11,123 bases of DNA, from contig JBBRPS010000312.1 in NCBI GenBank assembly GCA_038227745.1, positions 1 through 11,123 of the forward strand, written 5' to 3'. The position numbers were made by a program, and so were the translations under genes. This stretch comes from DASPXY01 sp038227745. Lineage in GTDB: Bacteria > Planctomycetota > Planctomycetia > Gemmatales > Gemmataceae. How positions within the stretch are numbered: the first letter of the stretch is position 1; each line of letters opens with the position of its first letter. The notes under the pieces were generated by a model that was not told the origin of the DNA, ran no database searches, and worked only from the letters and a program-made list of their open reading frames with translations. Positions 8,115 through 11,123 of this stretch are shown piece after piece.

Positions 8115-8239
8115 GGCCTTGATCACGGATTTGAACACTGAACAGGTGTATTCATGACCGAGAGGCCTGTCCTGCAAGGGGTTGTGGCCCGCTACTGGTC
8201 AAACGATCACAAAAAGTGTTCAAATCCGTGATCAAGGCC
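8115..8239. mobile_element. 125-bp MITE-like element with perfect 25-bp inverted repeats
   Basis: Positions 8115-8139 and 8215-8239 are exact reverse complements over 25 bases, starting GGCCTTGATCACGGATTTG, and enclose 75 bases without a meaningful reading frame. Pairing stops sharply on both sides. Such long perfect terminal repeats around a short non-coding core are typical of miniature inverted-repeat elements or IS remnants, but no clear target-site duplication is visible. The right arm supplies a TGA stop (8229-8231) in the frame of the truncated gene that follows. Alternatives are an invertible segment, a long terminator hairpin or a structured small RNA. Confidence 0.55.
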
Positions 8240-8399
8240 CCTTTCCCCAGAGGCGAAGGACAAGGAAGAAAAGAAGCTCCGCGAAGAAGCTCGGAAACTG
8301 CTTGGTGGGAAGAACAAGAAGGAACGCACCAAGAAGTTGAATAGAGCCAACGAGATATCGCGAGAAAAGGCCAAGCGAGCTCATCAAGGAACCGATTGA
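8232..8399 (+). pseudogene. 3' remnant of a Lys/Arg/Glu-rich protein (possible toxin tip)
   Basis: The frame is open from just after a TGA at 8229-8231 to TGA 8397-8399, giving 55 residues with no ATG or GTG and no upstream ribosome site. The peptide (from PEAKDKEEKKLREEARKLLGG to RAHQGTD) has 12 Lys, 7 Arg and 8 Glu and looks like a charged helical C-terminus. Its codon use looks like coding DNA but has less G/C-ending bias than the flanking genes. The start and bulk of the gene seem to be missing, replaced at the boundary by the inverted-repeat element. It ends one base before the next gene's ATG, so the two were probably co-transcribed. The family is not recognised. A polymorphic-toxin or Rhs C-terminal tip is a hypothesis based only on the layout. 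Confidence 0.45.
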
Positions 8400-8400
8400 A

Positions 8401-9214
8401 ATGGTTACCGTGCAGGCCAACCCGGGTTCTGTTTCGACCTACAGGGAATTACTTGTCTCCGAATGGACCAAGTCTCTTCCAAGAGATATTTTCGCTCTCC
8501 TTTGGACAACACTTGGGGGGGCACGAACCAACCGGGGAGACGGACCCTCTTTGGCGACTACTGGATCCGAATGAAGCGGGCCCCTTTCCTGCGGATTACT
8601 TCCGGTCGATTGTCGTGCGCATCGCCGATGGTGCGAGATTCGTTAGACTCGCTGAATTGCCCGAGCTGCCGGCCACGTACGTCCTTCCGAAGAGGCCGTC
8701 CAATCTCGCCAGACAAGCCCATAGGCTAGCGACCTACCTCACACTTCCAGCACACACGACAATTACCGGGGATACAGAGTTTTTCATGGATGTGCTGGCG
8801 CTTGCGTTCCAGGCGGCAATCCACTTCATGCTTCCTGAGCTACAGAGAAAATATGAGGCGGAGCACTCCCTGGTATTGCACGCAGCAGTGTTGTTCGCCG
8901 TTGGCTATTCGGCATACGAGCCAGCCCAATATGCATACATGATGAGTATGATTCACGGTTATTTGGGCGATGAGAATCAGCGACTCCGGGCCTTGTTTGC
9001 TTCGTTTCGGTTTACTTCCCCTCAGGATCACTCTTACCTCACCAAAGCTCAGGAGCTTTGGACGGAGTTGCTGGATCAAAATAGATACGAAGAGGCCGAG
9101 CGTTTTTTGCTCTCCTTGCACCGGTTGTCTTTGCCGGCACAGCAAGACGAAGTCCGAGAAATGGTCGTCGAGGCATTCAAATACATCTTGAGAACCAAGC
9201 GGAGTCAGGAATGA
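8401..9214 (+). CDS. Hypothetical protein, about 270 aa, frame broken at a G7 run
   Basis: ATG 8401 lies one base after the upstream stop and ten bases after AAGGA. Its frame gives a natural-looking N-terminus (MVTVQANPGSVSTYRELL to WTTLGG, 40 residues), then leaves coding sense at seven Gs (8515-8521) and stops at 8572-8574. Dropping one G continues smoothly into HEPTGETDPLWRLLDPNE and on to TGA 9212-9214, about 270 residues in all. Starting instead at TTG 8396 keeps one open frame of 272 residues, but its first 40 are an unlikely Pro/Arg-rich string. The C-terminal two thirds look all-helical (AFQAAIHFML, SLVLHAAVLFAVGY, ELWTELLDQNRYEEAERFLL) and perhaps TPR-like. No signal peptide is seen. 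GC is roughly half, well below the flanking genes, which suggests transfer. I do not recognise the family. The position after a toxin-like tail would fit an immunity protein, as inference only. Confidence 0.6.
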
Positions 9215-9447
9215 CTGCGGAAGCCGGTGCTGCACCTGACCGGGGCCGCTCTACGGGTTTCGCGCCCCATGACGGTGACGCAGGCGCCCTGGCAGGCGAA
9301 CCAGGCCGTTCGGGAGCCAATGAGACCGAACGAGCAATCGCTCCAGGCGACGGTCACGCAACGGGACCTTGGCGACACCGAGGATGTCGCCAGGGCCGAC
9401 CGCACCCCCGCCCTCTTGCGGCGGACTTTGCTCACCGCCGCCACCCA
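9215..9447. other. Convergent intergenic region with hairpin
   Basis: These 233 bp lie between two convergent genes. A frame in phase with the preceding gene stays open after its stop (GTG 9227 to TAG 9449-9451, 74 codons) and overlaps the stop of the membrane protein. It has plausible codons but no ribosome site and no known relatives, so it is not called. A stem at 9367-9377 with 9385-9395 (core GGCGACA/TGTCGCC, one T-G pair, 7-base loop) might end transcription from either side, but it has no U-run. Confidence 0.4.
9367..9395. terminator. Hairpin between convergent genes, candidate bidirectional terminator
   Basis: GGCGACA (9371-9377) pairs with TGTCGCC (9385-9391) around CCGAGGA. The stem extends by T-A, one T-G and two C-G pairs to 9367/9395. 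Its place between convergent stops fits termination. The lack of a U-run on either strand weakens the call. Confidence 0.3.
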
Positions 9448-11123
9448 TTAGCCGGGACTGTGGACAGAGGCCAGCCGATAAACCCGGTAGTACGGGTCCT
9501 CATAAAGCCTCTCCAGCGCCGGCCCAGGGACCGTCTGAGTCGCGGGCAGCACAACGTGCGTCACGCCCTGCCGGCGCAGCTCCGCGATCGCTTCGGTCAC
9601 CTTCCCTTCGCGGAGCTGCGCCTGCACCTTCTCGGCGAGGCGCAGGCGGTCGCGCCATGCGATCACCTCGGTGTCCTTGTAGGGGATCGACTTGAAGTCC
9701 ACGAAGATCGGCGTCTCGGTGTACAGCCGGAAGCGCTGCAGGCCGATGGGAATGATGCGCGCGTCGCCCTGTTTCTCGGCCGGCGGCTTGAAGTCGCTCG
9801 ACAGCGATCCGCGCGTGCTCTTCACCAGATCGGGCACGGTCACCGGCAGGAAGTAGACATCGCCCGGCGCACGGGTGCGGCGGACGAAGTCCATCACCGG
9901 CACCTCCTCCGCGACACTGCGGAACGCCAGGCCGCCCACGCTGATCCAGATCCCGCCGGCGGCGAGGGCCGTGACCACCGCGAGGGCCGCGATCTGCACC
10001 ACCGTATTCCTCCGTCGCGGAAGATCCCCACCAGCCCGAAGCGCCAGCGAGGGACCGTCCCTCGCTGGCGCTTCGGGCTGGTGGGGGACCTCGCTTGACG
10101 GCAGAGCGGGCAGGGCCACCAACCGCGACAACACGACCGCCGTGGCGACCGGCACCAGCACCGCGGAAACTCGCCAGGGGAACAGCAGCGCCAGCGTGTT
10201 GCCGCCCGTCGCCACCTGCGCCAGCGTCAGCAGCAGCATCCCCGCGAGCGCGACGGCCAGGACGTTGAAGAGACGCGTGCCGCGCACCAGCAGCAGGGCC
10301 ACGCCCACCCAGGCGAGCTGGAGCGCCGTGATCGGGTCCAGCCACAGGTCCGGCCGCGCGTGGTGCGGGATGCGCAGGTTGACGAGGATGTCCTGCGACT
10401 CCGCGAACGTTTCCGGCGAGGTTGGGCCGAATGTGAGCAGAACGTAGGCGGCGGCCGGTAGGACCAGCGCGAGCGTGAAAGCCCCCAGGACCACGGCCAG
10501 GCGGGGCTGGCCCTCGCGGAGGAGGGCGACGAGAAAGCCCAGCGTCAGCAGCGCGCCCGGCAGCAGGTAGGTGGAGTGCATGGTAGCCGCGAGTGCCACC
10601 GAGGTGCCCGCCAGGAAGGGCCGGCCGTGGACGAACAGGCACACGGCGACGACCAGCAGCATGCCGAAGACGGAGGGCTGCAGCATGGCCCCCAGGACGT
10701 ACTGCCCCGCCACACCGCTCTGGAAATACCAGGGGTAATCCTGGTGGAGCAGGCGGTAGGACAGCCACCGCGCCGCGGCGCAATGGACGAGCACCAGGAG
10801 GGCGACGAAGACCGGCCAGCGCCGCGCCGCGACCGCGGGGCCGACGAGCTTGAAGAACAGGCCCGTCAGGGCGGCGGCGTAGGCGCCGACGAGCAGGGCG
10901 TGGTAGAGGTGGAAGGCCCACGGGTGCAGGAAGCGGGCGGTGAGGTTGACCAGGCCGCTGAAGAGCGGCGTGGGGTCGAGCGTGTTGGCCAGCCCGTCCT
11001 CGCGGAGCAGGCCCGGTCCCGTCTGCGCCAGGCCGTGCAGGAAATACTGGTTCTGGTTGGAGTAGTAGAGCGGCGCCTGGCCGTAGGCGGCGGCGAGGGC
11101 GAGCGCGGCCAGCAAGCAGGGAA
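9448..11123 (-). CDS. Polytopic membrane protein, DUF6798-like (5' end outside the window)
   Basis: The frame is open from the right window edge to TAA at 9448-9450. A TTG at 11115 is unlikely to be the start because hydrophobic codons continue upstream of it. At least 555 residues are present (numbered here from that TTG). The N-terminal 370 carry about eleven membrane helices with a conserved-looking YYSNQNQYFLHGLA segment and NTLDPTPLFSGL between the first two. A soluble C-terminal domain follows (about 395-555), with LREGKVTEAIAELRRQGVTHVVLP. The overall plan resembles GT-C-fold membrane glycosyltransferase-like proteins, and I recall planctomycete relatives labelled DUF6798. No catalytic motif is assigned and the function is unknown. 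An odd loop at residues 344-364 (HQPEAPARDGPSLALRAGG) is encoded by a 61-bp palindrome. The gene converges on the accessory stretch. Confidence 0.8.
   Translation of the reverse strand, partial: PCLLAALALAAAYGQAPLYYSNQNQYFLHGLAQTGPGLLREDGLANTLDPTPLFSGLVNLTARFLHPWAFHLYHALLVGAYAAALTGLFFKLVGPAVAARRWPVFVALLVLVHCAAARWLSYRLLHQDYPWYFQSGVAGQYVLGAMLQPSVFGMLLVVAVCLFVHGRPFLAGTSVALAATMHSTYLLPGALLTLGFLVALLREGQPRLAVVLGAFTLALVLPAAAYVLLTFGPTSPETFAESQDILVNLRIPHHARPDLWLDPITALQLAWVGVALLLVRGTRLFNVLAVALAGMLLLTLAQVATGGNTLALLFPWRVSAVLVPVATAVVLSRLVALPALPSSEVPHQPEAPARDGPSLALRAGGDLPRRRNTVVQIAALAVVTALAAGGIWISVGGLAFRSVAEEVPVMDFVRRTRAPGDVYFLPVTVPDLVKSTRGSLSSDFKPPAEKQGDARIIPIGLQRFRLYTETPIFVDFKSIPYKDTEVIAWRDRLRLAEKVQAQLREGKVTEAIAELRRQGVTHVVLPATQTVPGPALERLYEDPYYRVYRLASVHSPG
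10026..10086. repeat. 61-bp near-perfect palindrome inside the membrane-protein gene
   Basis: Positions 10026-10055 and 10057-10086 are exact reverse complements (30-bp arms, one central base). In the gene's frame it begins exactly at a codon and reads P-HQPEAPARDGPSLALRAGG, a hydrophilic stretch between the last two predicted membrane helices. The opposite strand reads SPKRQRGTVPRWRFGLVG. I recall such PEAPARD/SPKRQRG strings recurring in Gemmataceae proteins, which would make this a dispersed palindromic element tolerated in coding DNA. That recollection is unverified. Confidence 0.85.

Noticed and set aside
7786..8157. Plus-strand frame of 123 codons spanning both repeat regions
   Set aside because: It begins Gly-rich, runs through the repeat triplet and into the inverted-repeat element, and has no ribosome site or coherent composition.
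9211..10098. Plus-strand frame of 295 codons starting at ATG 9211
   Set aside because: Most of it is antisense to the membrane-protein gene and its product is Arg/His/Pro-rich. Its SPKRQRG end is just the other strand of the palindrome.

Overview
The window looks like GC-rich bacterial chromosome, most likely from a planctomycete of the Gemmataceae type. This is an inference. It rests on high GC with strong G/C third codon positions, a GTG-started small gene with a perfect Shine-Dalgarno, a secreted alpha/beta hydrolase and a polytopic membrane protein that resemble planctomycete families as I remember them, and a palindromic repeat translated in-frame inside a gene. No rRNA, tRNA, CRISPR array or intact transposase gene was seen.

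Left part (1-5942), minus strand. A very long gene (471-5942, 1823 aa) fuses a complete GH57 glycoside hydrolase of the DUF3536-associated type to a complete maltooligosyltrehalose synthase (TreY, GH13). It is followed after 148 bp by a small co-oriented gene of unknown function (20-322). The fusion joins alpha-glucan processing to the first committed step of the TreY/TreZ trehalose route. No treZ, treX or glg gene lies in the window.

Middle part (5943-7464). A short divergent intergenic region with an AT-rich island separates the fusion gene from a plus-strand gene for a secreted, cysteine-rich alpha/beta hydrolase with a C-terminal fibronectin-III-like domain (6086-7408). A nested hairpin follows its stop codon.

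Accessory stretch (7465-9447). It begins with about 650 bp that hold no convincing gene but contain a direct/inverted/direct repeat triplet (7876-7983). Next is a 125-bp element bounded by perfect 25-bp inverted repeats (8115-8239). Directly abutting it is the 3' remnant of a Lys/Arg/Glu-rich protein (8232-8399). One base later starts a roughly 270-aa protein whose frame is broken at a run of seven Gs (8401-9214). The last two have clearly lower GC and less biased codons than the rest. The layout suggests an orphaned C-terminal toxin-tip plus immunity-type cassette acquired horizontally, but neither protein is recognised, so this remains a hypothesis.

Right part (9448-11123), minus strand. 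A polytopic membrane protein (DUF6798-like, GT-C-like architecture) runs off the right edge. A 61-bp near-perfect palindrome (10026-10086) lies in its coding sequence and is translated as a loop between membrane helices.
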